A DNA stretch of 48,604 nt from Phycisphaerales bacterium UBA5793 (GTDB taxonomy: Bacteria; Planctomycetota; Phycisphaerae; Phycisphaerales; UBA5793). The notes beneath the pieces are model-generated. The model searched no databases, was not told the origin of the DNA, and worked only from the letters and a program-made list of their open reading frames with translations. Positions 7,405 through 15,195 of this stretch are shown here, one piece after another; the stretch's first letter is position 1, and every line of letters starts with the position of its first letter. The stretch covers positions 28,727-77,330 of the forward strand of contig DIDT01000038.1 in the NCBI GenBank assembly GCA_002418285.1. Direction: 5' to 3'. Position numbers and translations under genes: made by a program.

Positions 7405-8592
7405 GTGAACAACAACGAAAACGAAAGCACGTCAAAGAATGAACTGCTCGAAGCGGCGCTCGACTACTGCCGGCGCGGATGGTCGATCATCCCGATCGTC
7501 AGGAACAAGAAGCCACTGGGCGCGTGGAGGAACTACCAATCTGTGCGGGCCGACGAAGCGACGATTCGCGAGTGGTTCGCGAAGCCCCGTGTTCGCGGCC
7601 TGGCGGTCGTGCTCGGCAAGGTAAGCGGCGGGCTCGCCTGCCGAGACTTCGACGAGGTGGCGGCATATGAGCGGTGGGCTGCCGAGCATCCGGACGACGC
7701 GAAGCGACTCCCGACCGTGAGGACGCCTCGGGCGTACCACGTCTACTTTCGTGGCGACGTGCCCGCAACTCGGAAGATCGGCACGGAAGGAGAACTTCGC
7801 GGTGAGCGCGCGTACGTCATTCTCCCGCCGAGCGTCAACGACTCGGGCGTTCTCTACGAATGGCTCGTGCCCCTTGGGTCCTCAATTCCCGAAGCCGATC
7901 CGGTGCAGATAGGACTCGCTCCTGAGATCAAGCAGCAACCCCAGCACCAGCCTCTGCCTGCTATCTCTAATCAGGGCATCGGGGACTCCGGGCCTCAGGG
8001 ACGTCATACTGAGACCCTAAGGGTGGGGAGTGAGAAGCCCGTGATCCCTGACGAATTGATCGTTCGTGGCAGTGGCGAGCATGATGCCAAGACGATGGAC
8101 TTCGCGCGGTTCCTGAAGTACGACCTGATGCTCGGCTTGGACGCATCGCTTCCGTACTTCCGCGACTGGCACGAACAGGGCAAGCGGTACATGAGCGAGC
8201 CGGATCCCGAACTCGGCTGGTTCAAGTTCGAACGAGCGTATCTGTCGGCCCGCATACCGCGGGGATCATCACCGGCACGGGAAGCGATGGAGCGGGTCCG
8301 CAAGGGTCCGCAACCGGCTATCGCCATGCAGTACGACTCCCCGAAAACGCGCCTGCTCGTGGCGCTGCTCTACGAACTGGACAAGCGAGCGCCGGGGAAA
8401 GTGATCGTGCTTTCCTCGCACCTCGCCGGCGACCTCATCGAAACTGACCAGAAGATCGCCTACGACGCGCTCTGGAAACTCGTGCGAGACGGTGTGATCG
8501 AGAATGTCACGCGAGGGAAGCAAGGTCATGGCGGACGGCCCAACACCGCATCGCGCTGGCGGTGGATCGGTGGCGACGGCGCGACTACTTGA
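7405..8592 (+). CDS. Prim-Pol domain primase/polymerase (no helicase domain)
   Basis: A 395-aa protein from a GTG start preceded by GGAAGGA; an upstream ATG at 7306 lacks this signal. Residues about 15-175 match the bifunctional primase/polymerase N-terminal family: opening ALDYCRRGWSIIPI, KKPLGAW, the acidic motif CRDFDE in place of the usual DxD strand, the TPRAYHVYFRG motif with the conserved His, and ELRGERAYVILPPSV before a YEW. The middle is a linker; the last about 100 residues look like a winged helix (DALWKLVRDGVIENVTRGK). No Walker A motif is seen, so the helicase usual in larger plasmid and phage primases is absent. It probably primes replication of the excised element. Confidence 0.87.
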   Translation: MNNNENESTSKNELLEAALDYCRRGWSIIPIVRNKKPLGAWRNYQSVRADEATIREWFAKPRVRGLAVVLGKVSGGLACRDFDEVAAYERWAAEHPDDAKRLPTVRTPRAYHVYFRGDVPATRKIGTEGELRGERAYVILPPSVNDSGVLYEWLVPLGSSIPEADPVQIGLAPEIKQQPQHQPLPAISNQGIGDSGPQGRHTETLRVGSEKPVIPDELIVRGSGEHDAKTMDFARFLKYDLMLGLDASLPYFRDWHEQGKRYMSEPDPELGWFKFERAYLSARIPRGSSPAREAMERVRKGPQPAIAMQYDSPKTRLLVALLYELDKRAPGKVIVLSSHLAGDLIETDQKIAYDALWKLVRDGVIENVTRGKQGHGGRPNTASRWRWIGGDGATT

Positions 8593-8623
8593 CGTACGGC
8601 ATATATCGGCCTACGCTCTTCCA

Positions 8624-8833
8624 ATGACCAAGCTGGAAGAGGCAATCCGCAAAGCGATCGAGCGCAGTGGCCAGACTCAGTATCGAATCGCCAAGGAGAC
8701 GGGCATCGCACAAAGCGCGTTGTCCCGTCTCCTGAGCGGCGAACGGGGTTTGAAAGCCGATGCGATCGAACGGATTGCTGACTATCTGGGGCTTGAGATT
8801 GTGATTCGCCCGAAGAGGCGGAAAGGACGCTGA
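8624..8833 (+). CDS. Xre-family helix-turn-helix regulator
   Basis: A 69-aa protein that is almost entirely one Cro/C1-type domain: TQYRIAKETGIAQSALSRLL is the recognition helix-turn-helix, followed by LKADAIERIADYLGLEI and a basic tail. The start at 8624 is chosen because upstream in-frame sequence overlaps the primase and has no domain. It ends three bases before the integrase start, so the two are probably cotranscribed and this protein may set integrase expression. The target operator is not identifiable. Confidence 0.88.
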   Translation: MTKLEEAIRKAIERSGQTQYRIAKETGIAQSALSRLLSGERGLKADAIERIADYLGLEIVIRPKRRKGR

Positions 8834-8836
8834 ACA

Positions 8837-10138
8837 GTGGCCAGTGTTATACGAGATGCAAACGGAACGAAGCGAGTCCAGTTCACCGACGGCGACGGGA
8901 ATCGCAAGACGATCCGGCTCGGCAAGTGCTCCGTCAAGTCGGCCGAGACGTTCGCCCTGCGAGTCGAAGACCTGCTCGCGGCGCAATTGAACGGGAACCC
9001 GTGGAATGCGGCGCTCTCGGCATGGGTGCGCGATCGGCCGAACGTGATTCACGCGCGGCTTGCCCGCGTCGGCCTGGTCGAACCTCGCGAAGATACCGGG
9101 GCGATGACGCTGGATCGACTCTTGACGCGCTTTGTATCGTCGGCAGTCGTCAAGCCGTCAACCCGCGCGGCCTATCGCCAGACAACCGAGAGCCTGCGCG
9201 ACCACTTCGGCGGGCCGATGGCCATTGATCGAATCACCCCGGCGCATGCGGACCAATGGCGCAAAGTGCTCGCGGACTCCGGACTCGCCACGGCGACCGT
9301 GGCCAAGCGGGTGCACGTTGCAAAGACGATCTTCCGCAAGGCCGTCAAGTGGGGACTGATCGACTCCAGCCCGTTCGCCGACCTCCGCGCCGGCTCACAG
9401 TGCAACTCGGATCGCTCGCACTACGTCACAGTCGAGACGATCGAAGCGATCCTCGCCCACTGCCCCGATGACCAGTGGCGCGCCATTGTCGCTCTGGGCC
9501 GCTACACGGGCCTCCGGTGCCCCTCGGAGATCGTCGGACTCCGCTGGGGGGATGTGAACTGGGAACGCGGCAGGTTGACCGTGCACAGTCCAAAGACGGC
9601 AGGGCACGAAGGGCACGCGGTGCGCGTCGTTCCACTCGTGCCCGAACTCCGGGCGATCCTGCTGCGACTCTTCGACGAAGCGGATGAGGGGGCGGAGTGG
9701 ATCGTCCCCCGGCTGCGCGATCGCGGGACGAACCTGCGAACCACGTTCACGAAGATCATCAAGCGAGCCGGCGCCGAGCCGTGGCCGCGACTGTTCCACA
9801 ACCTCCGGGCGTCGTGTGCTACGGACTGGTGCGAGCGATTCCCGGCGCACGTCGTGGCGGGGTGGCTCGGGCACAGTCCGCTGATTGCGGCTCGCCACTA
9901 TCTGCAAACCCGCGATGCTCACTTCGAACTCGCCACCGGAAGCGGCGCGGAATGCGGCGCACCAGAGGCGCAGAATGCGGCGCAGCAGCAAGCCGCGTCT
10001 GAAGATCGGACTTCGCACGAATCACCGGATGAGCCTGTATTCGTAGGGGTTGCGCAAGATAATGCGGTATGCGATTGCATCCCGCAGAGTGAACAAGTGG
10101 GCGCTACTGGATTCGAACCAGTGACCCCTGCCGTGTAA
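8837..10138 (+). CDS. Tyrosine site-specific integrase
   Basis: A 433-aa tyrosine recombinase with a GTG start and AAAGGA upstream. A SAM-like core-binding domain spans about 90-180. The catalytic domain contains R227 in TGLRCPSEIVGLRW, the HNLR box with H321 and R324, H346 in GWLGH, and the nucleophile Y355 in ARHYLQ; a lysine in SPKTAGH sits in the beta-hairpin. All catalytic residues are present, so it is probably active. The reading frame continues past the domain, and its last 13 residues (GATGFEPVTPAV and neighbours) are the antisense translation of tRNA-Val, with the stop codon in the anticodon loop. The tail thus depends on the attachment site and would change on excision. Confidence 0.95.
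   Translation: MASVIRDANGTKRVQFTDGDGNRKTIRLGKCSVKSAETFALRVEDLLAAQLNGNPWNAALSAWVRDRPNVIHARLARVGLVEPREDTGAMTLDRLLTRFVSSAVVKPSTRAAYRQTTESLRDHFGGPMAIDRITPAHADQWRKVLADSGLATATVAKRVHVAKTIFRKAVKWGLIDSSPFADLRAGSQCNSDRSHYVTVETIEAILAHCPDDQWRAIVALGRYTGLRCPSEIVGLRWGDVNWERGRLTVHSPKTAGHEGHAVRVVPLVPELRAILLRLFDEADEGAEWIVPRLRDRGTNLRTTFTKIIKRAGAEPWPRLFHNLRASCATDWCERFPAHVVAGWLGHSPLIAARHYLQTRDAHFELATGSGAECGAPEAQNAAQQQAASEDRTSHESPDEPVFVGVAQDNAVCDCIPQSEQVGATGFEPVTPAV
10098..10119 (+). other. Putative attachment site in the tRNA-Val 3' end
   Basis: The integrase reads directly into the 3' half of tRNA-Val, the classic place for tyrosine-integrase attB. The expected core is the T-arm and acceptor 3' strand. I found no second copy in the window, so the other boundary, if it exists, is left of base 1. 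Confidence 0.45.
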
Positions 10139-10171
10139 AAGCAGTGCTCTAGCCAGCTGAGCTAAGCGCCC
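10098..10171 (-). tRNA. tRNA-Val(UAC)
   Basis: A full cloverleaf is seen on the minus strand: acceptor GGGCGCT pairs with AGCGCCC, D-stem GCTC/GAGC, anticodon stem CTGCT/GGCAG around TTTACAC with anticodon TAC, and T-arm ACTGG-TTCGAAT-CCAGT. CCA is not encoded. The gene is intact, so element insertion preserved it. Confidence 0.96.
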
Positions 10172-10189
10172 GAATCGACACGGATCGTA

Positions 10190-10217
10190 GTCATACCTAT
10201 TTTCACTCACCAGCCAA
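10190..10217 (-). promoter_or_regulatory. Possible tRNA-Val promoter
   Basis: On the minus strand TTGGCT (10212-10217) and TATGAC (10190-10195) are 16 bp apart, placing a start about a dozen bases before the tRNA 5' end. Confidence 0.4.
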
Positions 10218-10254
10218 CTTTCGGAATGATTCGGTGGATTTTGGGGTTTAGCCA

Positions 10255-10284
10255 TTGACACCGGCAACGGTTATCCGTTAGGCT
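10255..10284 (+). promoter_or_regulatory. Possible promoter of the choice-of-anchor B gene
   Basis: A perfect TTGACA at 10255-10260 is followed after 18 bp by TAGGCT at 10279-10284. It lies about 75 bases before the GTG start at 10361. The -10 is weak. Confidence 0.4.
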
Positions 10285-10360
10285 ACGCGTTTTGCAGCCA
10301 TCCTCGATTGGCCACTTCCGGCCGATTGACGGTCGGAGCTTGCCAATAGGAGGAGTTATT

Positions 10361-11815
10361 GTGAAGCATTGGTTCAATTTTGTTGACAGCCGTGCGGCGG
10401 CAGGATTCGCCCTCGGGCTGATTGCTTTCGCGTCGGGCTCGGCGATTGCCCAATATGACGCCCACAATGTCCGGCTGATGAGCCAGATCACCCCGCAGCA
10501 GATGAACGCTACGGGTGGCAATGACTGCTGGGGATACACCAGCCCCTCCGGCCGCGAGTACGCCATCGTCGGCACCTATGAAACCACCGCGTTTATCGAA
10601 GTGACCGATCCGGTTAATCCTGTCATCCTCCACATTCAGCCCCACGCTCAGAGTGTCACCGAGGACATGAAGATCTACGGGCACTACGCCTACTGCATTG
10701 GCGACTACTTCAACCTGCAGGTGTTCGATCTGAGCCAGATCGACAGCGGTACGGTCACGATGATCAACGAGCGACCCTATCGCAGCCACAACTTCGCGCT
10801 CAATGAAGAGAGCGGCTATGCATACATGACTGCCTCAAGCCAGGGCAGCGGCATCGTCGCGCTCGACCTGAGCGACCCGACTACGCCTGCTGTCGCGGGA
10901 TCGACGAACCCCACAGGCGGCCACGTTCATGACGCTCAGGTCGTGAACTACCACGATGGTCCCTACGCGGGCAAGGAGATTGCCTTCTGCCCCAGCGGCT
11001 ATTGGCGATTTGACATCATCGACGTCACCGACAAGTCCAACATGATCCTGCTGGGTTCGGATATCTATCCCGGTTTGAACTACTGCCATCAGGGCTGGCT
11101 CAGCGCCGACAGGCACTACTTCTATCTGAATGATGAACTTGATGAACTCAATGGTTACACGCCGACCACACGTACGCTGGTCTACGACGTCTCGGACCTG
11201 AGCAACCCGACACTGGTTTCCACCTTCACATCCGGTTCGACGGCTACAGATCACAATCTCTTCTGGAAGGACGGCTTCATCTACGAAGCCAACTACGCCA
11301 GCGGCATGCAACTCTTTGACGCGCGGACCGATCCGGAAAACCCCACGCGGGTTGGATGGTTCGATTCGTATCCCGAGAACGACGCGCCCGGATACGGACA
11401 CGGCGCGTGGACGGCCTATCCGTTCTTCGACTCAGGGATCGTCATTCTCGACGATCGCGATCGCGGGTTGTTCATTCTCGACGTCTCTGAAGCCATCGGA
11501 TCTCGGATGGCTCTCACCACCACGGGGCTCGTTGGCGGCCAGAGCACGACGTTGTCAGTGGCCGGAGCAACTCCCGGACAGCGCGTCTACTTCGCTTATA
11601 GCCTGGTCGGCGGCAACACATGGACTCGGGTCAATGCGCTCGACGTATATCTCAATCTCGCGAGTCCAGTTCTGGTTGGCTCGTCCACCGCTGATGGAAA
11701 CGGCGATGCCGCACTGTCTCGCCGCGTTCCCCCCGGGGCAAGCGGACGGACGCTCTGGCTCCAGGCAGCAGAACTTGGAAACACCTCCACGGTGCTCGAG
11801 GAGACCGTTCGATAG
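10361..11815 (+). CDS. Secreted choice-of-anchor B family protein (LVIVD-type beta-propeller)
   Basis: A 484-aa protein from a GTG start with a strong AGGAGG seven bases upstream. A signal peptide covers about 1-33, ending near GSAIAQ. The mature part has propeller-like repeats with the pattern ...YVIxDVSDPxxP: VTDPVNPVI, VALDLSDPTTPAV, VYDVSDLSNPTLV, LFDARTDPENPTRV and FILDVSEA, and a conserved HNLFWKDGFIYEANY block. These fit the choice-of-anchor B family. The last about 100 residues are a separate beta domain (GQSTTLSVAGATPGQRVYFAYS), often found in planctomycete secreted proteins. It is exported, function unknown; no C-terminal sorting anchor is obvious. It converges on the ubiD-like gene. 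Confidence 0.85.
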   Translation: MKHWFNFVDSRAAAGFALGLIAFASGSAIAQYDAHNVRLMSQITPQQMNATGGNDCWGYTSPSGREYAIVGTYETTAFIEVTDPVNPVILHIQPHAQSVTEDMKIYGHYAYCIGDYFNLQVFDLSQIDSGTVTMINERPYRSHNFALNEESGYAYMTASSQGSGIVALDLSDPTTPAVAGSTNPTGGHVHDAQVVNYHDGPYAGKEIAFCPSGYWRFDIIDVTDKSNMILLGSDIYPGLNYCHQGWLSADRHYFYLNDELDELNGYTPTTRTLVYDVSDLSNPTLVSTFTSGSTATDHNLFWKDGFIYEANYASGMQLFDARTDPENPTRVGWFDSYPENDAPGYGHGAWTAYPFFDSGIVILDDRDRGLFILDVSEAIGSRMALTTTGLVGGQSTTLSVAGATPGQRVYFAYSLVGGNTWTRVNALDVYLNLASPVLVGSSTADGNGDAALSRRVPPGASGRTLWLQAAELGNTSTVLEETVR

Positions 11816-11825
11816 GAACCGAGAC

Positions 11826-13889
11826 TCACTGCCGCGCGGTCACCTGGTACTGATCGAGGCCATACTCTGACCATCGGTCGGTGACCCGCTGCCGGACCTC
11901 CTCGCTCATGCGGAGTATCGGCGGGTAGTCGCGCACCGGGTGGCCATTGATGATCGTGCCGGCGGTCTTGGCGGTGGCATCAAATGCGATTCGCGAACCG
12001 CGCCGGATCATGTCTCGCCCTGGATCGCAGTTGGCGCACCAGCAGAACAGCACTGCCTCTGTGTCTCTCGGATCGGCATCATCATCCACAAGCACGATGA
12101 ATTCCCATGTCGGCTGCCCATCAGCCCTCGAAAGTCGGTCCATCATGGACGCGAGTATCTCTCGTCCATGACCGCGATCTCCGGCGGGAAGTTGCACGAA
12201 GGCGCAGCGGCCAAACCCAAATCCCGGCTGAAACATCGCGGTAGCCCCGTCGTCGGAGTATGCGTCGACCAACGGGCGAGGTGGCGCAGTTCTTACGATG
12301 TCGATCGGAATCCCGCCCACCTCCTCGCCGGCAATCTTCCGCGTTGCGTCAATGCCAAGCTTGTGTCCCGCGCCAAGTCGAGGCGCGGCGTGATCCAGGA
12401 TGTCCAGCGGTCCGTTCACAAATTCCAGATCGCGACCAAAGTGCGCATTACGGAAGGTCGCGCGGAGCACTTCGTCACGCCGATGTACATCGACATCCTC
12501 ATCCACCACGACGATGAACTTCGTCCACGCCATCTGCCCCGCGCCCCATACCGCGTGCATCACCCGCCGCGCTTGCAGGGGATACTCCTTGCGGATCTTG
12601 ATAAACGCACAGTTGTGGAACGCGCCGAACATCGGCAGGTCGTAGTCCACAATGTCCGGAATCACAGTCCGTAACAGTGGAAGCATGATCCGTTCGGTCG
12701 CCTTGCCCAGGTAGTAATCCTCCTGCGGCGGCAGGCCGACAATCGTGGATGGGTAGATCGGGTGGCGTCGATGCGTGATCGCAGACACTTCGACGATCGG
12801 ATAGCGATCGGGCAACGAGTAGTATCCCGTGTGATCGCCAAATGGTCCCTCGAACGCTGCACCAGCTCCGAGGGGTTCGTCGCGGGTCCGGGGATCGAAC
12901 CCAATGCCGCCTGCCTCCGTTGAGACCCAGCCTTCGATGACGATCTCCGCGCTGGCCGGGACCTGGAGCGGTACCGACTTGCACTTGACGAGTCGAATCC
13001 CGCCGCGGTTGAGAAATCCCGCCATGAGCAGTTCACTGATTCCCGGCGGCAGCGGGCAAGTCGCGGCGTAGGGCAGGACACTCTCTCCGCCGAGCACAAT
13101 GGCGATCGGCATCGGTTGGCCGAGGCGCTTCCAGGATCGCCAGTGCCGCGCGCCGTCGTGGTGCATGTGCCAGTGCATAATGAGACGCGATCGATCGATG
13201 AGTTGAGCGCGATACATTCCGATGTTGCGGCTCGGCGCTTTGCGCTTTCCCCGATCGTCGGCGTGAATCGTGTACATGCCGGCAAAGGTGATGAACCGCC
13301 CCTGACCCACGCGCGTGTCGGGTTGGTCGGGGGGAGTTGGATAGCCTACTCCCGCCAGATCCCCATCCAACGGCCAGCATTTTGCGACAGGCAGTTCAAG
13401 CAGGTTGACATTGCTGCCTGTTTTCACCATCTCCTGACAGAAACCGCTACCCACGAGTCGGGGGGGTGTCCGTAGCAGAGGAGCAAACTCTGCGGCTTTG
13501 CGCAGCAGGGCACCCAGACCGGTCGGCGGCTCGGGACGCGTGAGCGATGCGATGCGGTCCGCGATCGCTTCAAAGCCGCCGGGTGTGTGGCCCGAGTCGT
13601 GACAACCAAGGGCCATCTCCATGCGCTGGTAGCTCCCGAAGAGATTGATCGCCACGGGGATCCTTGATTTGGTTCCCTCGATGTTCTCAAAAAGCAGGGC
13701 AGGCCCGCCGAGATCGGCATGATCGGGATCAACGATCTGGCCAGTCACCCCGGCGGTCGGCGCCCTGGCTCGGCTTACCCGGTCGGCGATCTCCGTGATT
13801 TCAAGCAGCGGCGAGACCGGAGCAGTGATGCGCACCAGTTCACCCGCCTGGTCCAGAGCATCGATGAAATCGCCGAGCGAGCGGTACAT
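11826..13889 (-). CDS. UbiD-family prenylated-FMN decarboxylase
   Basis: A 687-aa UbiD-like protein, start chosen at MYRSLGDFIDALD, the typical N-terminus; longer in-frame sequence upstream has no domain. UbiD enzymes use prenylated FMN for reversible decarboxylation of unsaturated or aromatic acids. Conserved blocks are SRNIGMYRAQL, the MHWHMHHDGARH segment with prFMN/metal ligands, and FEGPFGDHTGYY with the catalytic acid. A long C-terminal extension past about residue 530 (GFGFGRCAFVQLP, VLVDDDADPRD) makes it about 190 residues longer than E. coli UbiD. The actual substrate cannot be told; quinone synthesis and aromatic-acid metabolism are both possible. No ubiX is in the window. Confidence 0.9.
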   Translation of the reverse strand: MYRSLGDFIDALDQAGELVRITAPVSPLLEITEIADRVSRARAPTAGVTGQIVDPDHADLGGPALLFENIEGTKSRIPVAINLFGSYQRMEMALGCHDSGHTPGGFEAIADRIASLTRPEPPTGLGALLRKAAEFAPLLRTPPRLVGSGFCQEMVKTGSNVNLLELPVAKCWPLDGDLAGVGYPTPPDQPDTRVGQGRFITFAGMYTIHADDRGKRKAPSRNIGMYRAQLIDRSRLIMHWHMHHDGARHWRSWKRLGQPMPIAIVLGGESVLPYAATCPLPPGISELLMAGFLNRGGIRLVKCKSVPLQVPASAEIVIEGWVSTEAGGIGFDPRTRDEPLGAGAAFEGPFGDHTGYYSLPDRYPIVEVSAITHRRHPIYPSTIVGLPPQEDYYLGKATERIMLPLLRTVIPDIVDYDLPMFGAFHNCAFIKIRKEYPLQARRVMHAVWGAGQMAWTKFIVVVDEDVDVHRRDEVLRATFRNAHFGRDLEFVNGPLDILDHAAPRLGAGHKLGIDATRKIAGEEVGGIPIDIVRTAPPRPLVDAYSDDGATAMFQPGFGFGRCAFVQLPAGDRGHGREILASMMDRLSRADGQPTWEFIVLVDDDADPRDTEAVLFCWCANCDPGRDMIRRGSRIAFDATAKTAGTIINGHPVRDYPPILRMSEEVRQRVTDRWSEYGLDQYQVTARQ

Positions 13890-14279
13890 GGTCTGACAGG
13901 ATAGGAACACCACGCGGTGCTGCAGTGGCAGGGGATCACCCCAAGCCAACGGAACCTGATCCGCAGACGTGGACCTCGCTCCGACGTGATTGACCGTTTG
14001 GCCCCCGTGTCTACACTTGGCCGTCTCCAATATGGGGCCGGATGGGGCTGGCTTGTAGCCTGGCCCATCCATGGGGCATCGCGGCGCGGCCGGTCGGTGC
14101 TCCAGTCCACGGGAGATTTGGCCGCGGATCTGACCGTCCCGCATTGGCGCTCCAAGCCAATTCGCTCGGTGGGCCGCGAAAACGAAGTTTCACGACTCGT
14201 CTCGGCTACGAGCCTTTTCAGGGAGCAATCAGGGACGCCGCCTTGCCTGCCCGCGACCACCTGACGGGTCGCACACCAC
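13890..14279. other. Intergenic stretch with one hairpin, no gene seen
   Basis: These 390 bases lie between the divergent ubiD-like gene and tRNA-Gln. No convincing coding frame was recognised. An imperfect hairpin at 14040-14070 is listed separately. Confidence 0.5.
14040..14070. repeat. Inverted repeat upstream of the ubiD-like gene
   Basis: GGATGGGGCTGGC at 14040-14052 faces GCCTGGCCCATCC at 14058-14070 across TTGTA; 11 of 13 positions pair. No T-run follows on either strand. It could be a leader structure of ubiD or a protein-binding palindrome. Confidence 0.5.
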
Positions 14280-14351
14280 TGGCCCGTGGTGTAATTGGCA
14301 ACACAGCAGTTTTTGGTACTGTCATTCCTGGTTCGAGTCCAGGCGGGCCAG
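14280..14351 (+). tRNA. tRNA-Gln(UUG)
   Basis: Acceptor TGGCCCG pairs with CGGGCCA; D-stem GTGT/ACAC; anticodon stem GCAGT/ACTGT around TTTTGGT with anticodon TTG; T-arm CCTGG-TTCGAGT-CCAGG. Discriminator G at 14351; CCA is not encoded. It sits 40 bases before the GlmU-like gene and may share its transcript. Confidence 0.95.
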
Positions 14352-14391
14352 CTTTTTCGGCGCCGGCGGGGTAACCAGTTCAGATCGACTC

Positions 14392-15195
14392 ATGACCGAG
14401 GTATCGCGTACATCTCCAGCATCGATCTCCGCCGCACCCCGCGCGCTGGCGGCGGTTGTTCTTGCGGCTGGGCGTTCCAAGCGGATGAACTCGGACGTTG
14501 TCAAAGTGCTTCACCCAGTCTGCGACCGACCCATGGTCGAGTGGGTGGTTGACGCGTGTCGGGCGGCTGGCTGCAGCCGGATCATCCTTGTCGTGGGCTT
14601 TCAGGGCGACAAGGTGCGCGAAGCGTTCGCTGAACAATCTGATGTCGAATTCGTCAACCAACACCAGCCGCTGGGCACTGGTCATGCGGTCATGCAGGCC
14701 GAAACACTGTTGGCTGGTTTTGACGGTGACCTTGTTGTGCTTGCCGGAGATGGGCCACTGATTCGGTGCGAGACGTTGGAGCGGCTGGTGCAGCGCCACC
14801 GCCAGGCTGGGGCAGCCGGTTCACTGGCGACGGCCCGCATCGCCGATCCCGCCGGGTATGGCCGTATTGTGCGTGACGCAACCGGACACTTCGACCGCAT
14901 CGTGGAAGACAAGGACGCGACGCCGGCTGAGAAGCAAATCAACGAGATTAACCCGAGCTACTACTGCTTTGATTCCCGACGGTTGTTTGCAGCACTGCAT
15001 CGGCTCACGAACAAGAACGCAAGTGGCGAATACTACCTCACCGATGTCTGCGCCATACTGCGCGGCGATGGTTTGCAGGTCGAAGTGATCGATGCCGTGG
15101 GCGCCGACGAGGTGCACAGCATCAACACCGCAGAACAACTCGAGTTCGTCTCTACCATCCTCGCAAAACGCTTGGCCGAGGGAGCGGTGCATTGA
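14392..15195 (+). CDS. GlmU-type N-acetylglucosamine-1-phosphate uridylyltransferase, N-terminal domain only
   Basis: A 267-aa nucleotidyltransferase. The signature LAAVVLAAGRSKRMNS is the nucleotide-binding loop of GlmU, followed by KVLHPVCDRPMVEWV, QHQPLGTGHAV and the metal-binding Asp in VLAGDGPL. Further GlmU-like motifs are YGRIVRD and EINPSYYCFDS. It makes UDP-GlcNAc from GlcNAc-1-P and UTP for peptidoglycan and lipopolysaccharide precursors. Bacterial GlmU is about 456 aa, with a C-terminal left-handed beta-helix acetyltransferase; this half is absent, so the acetyl transfer must be done elsewhere. It overlaps prs by four bases, keeping the glmU-prs-rplY-pth order known from many bacteria. 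Confidence 0.9.
   Translation: MTEVSRTSPASISAAPRALAAVVLAAGRSKRMNSDVVKVLHPVCDRPMVEWVVDACRAAGCSRIILVVGFQGDKVREAFAEQSDVEFVNQHQPLGTGHAVMQAETLLAGFDGDLVVLAGDGPLIRCETLERLVQRHRQAGAAGSLATARIADPAGYGRIVRDATGHFDRIVEDKDATPAEKQINEINPSYYCFDSRRLFAALHRLTNKNASGEYYLTDVCAILRGDGLQVEVIDAVGADEVHSINTAEQLEFVSTILAKRLAEGAVH

Noticed and set aside
8504..8623. Longer N-terminus for the Xre regulator
   Set aside because: It overlaps the primase gene in another frame and adds no domain; the ATG at 8624 starts directly at the HTH domain.
1..10097. A second copy of the tRNA-Val 3' end marking the left attachment site
   Set aside because: No such copy was found between base 1 and the integrase.
10099..10138. Integrase C-terminal GATGFEPVTPAV as a functional motif
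   Set aside because: It is the antisense reading of a tRNA T-arm, a common artefact of integrases next to tRNAs.
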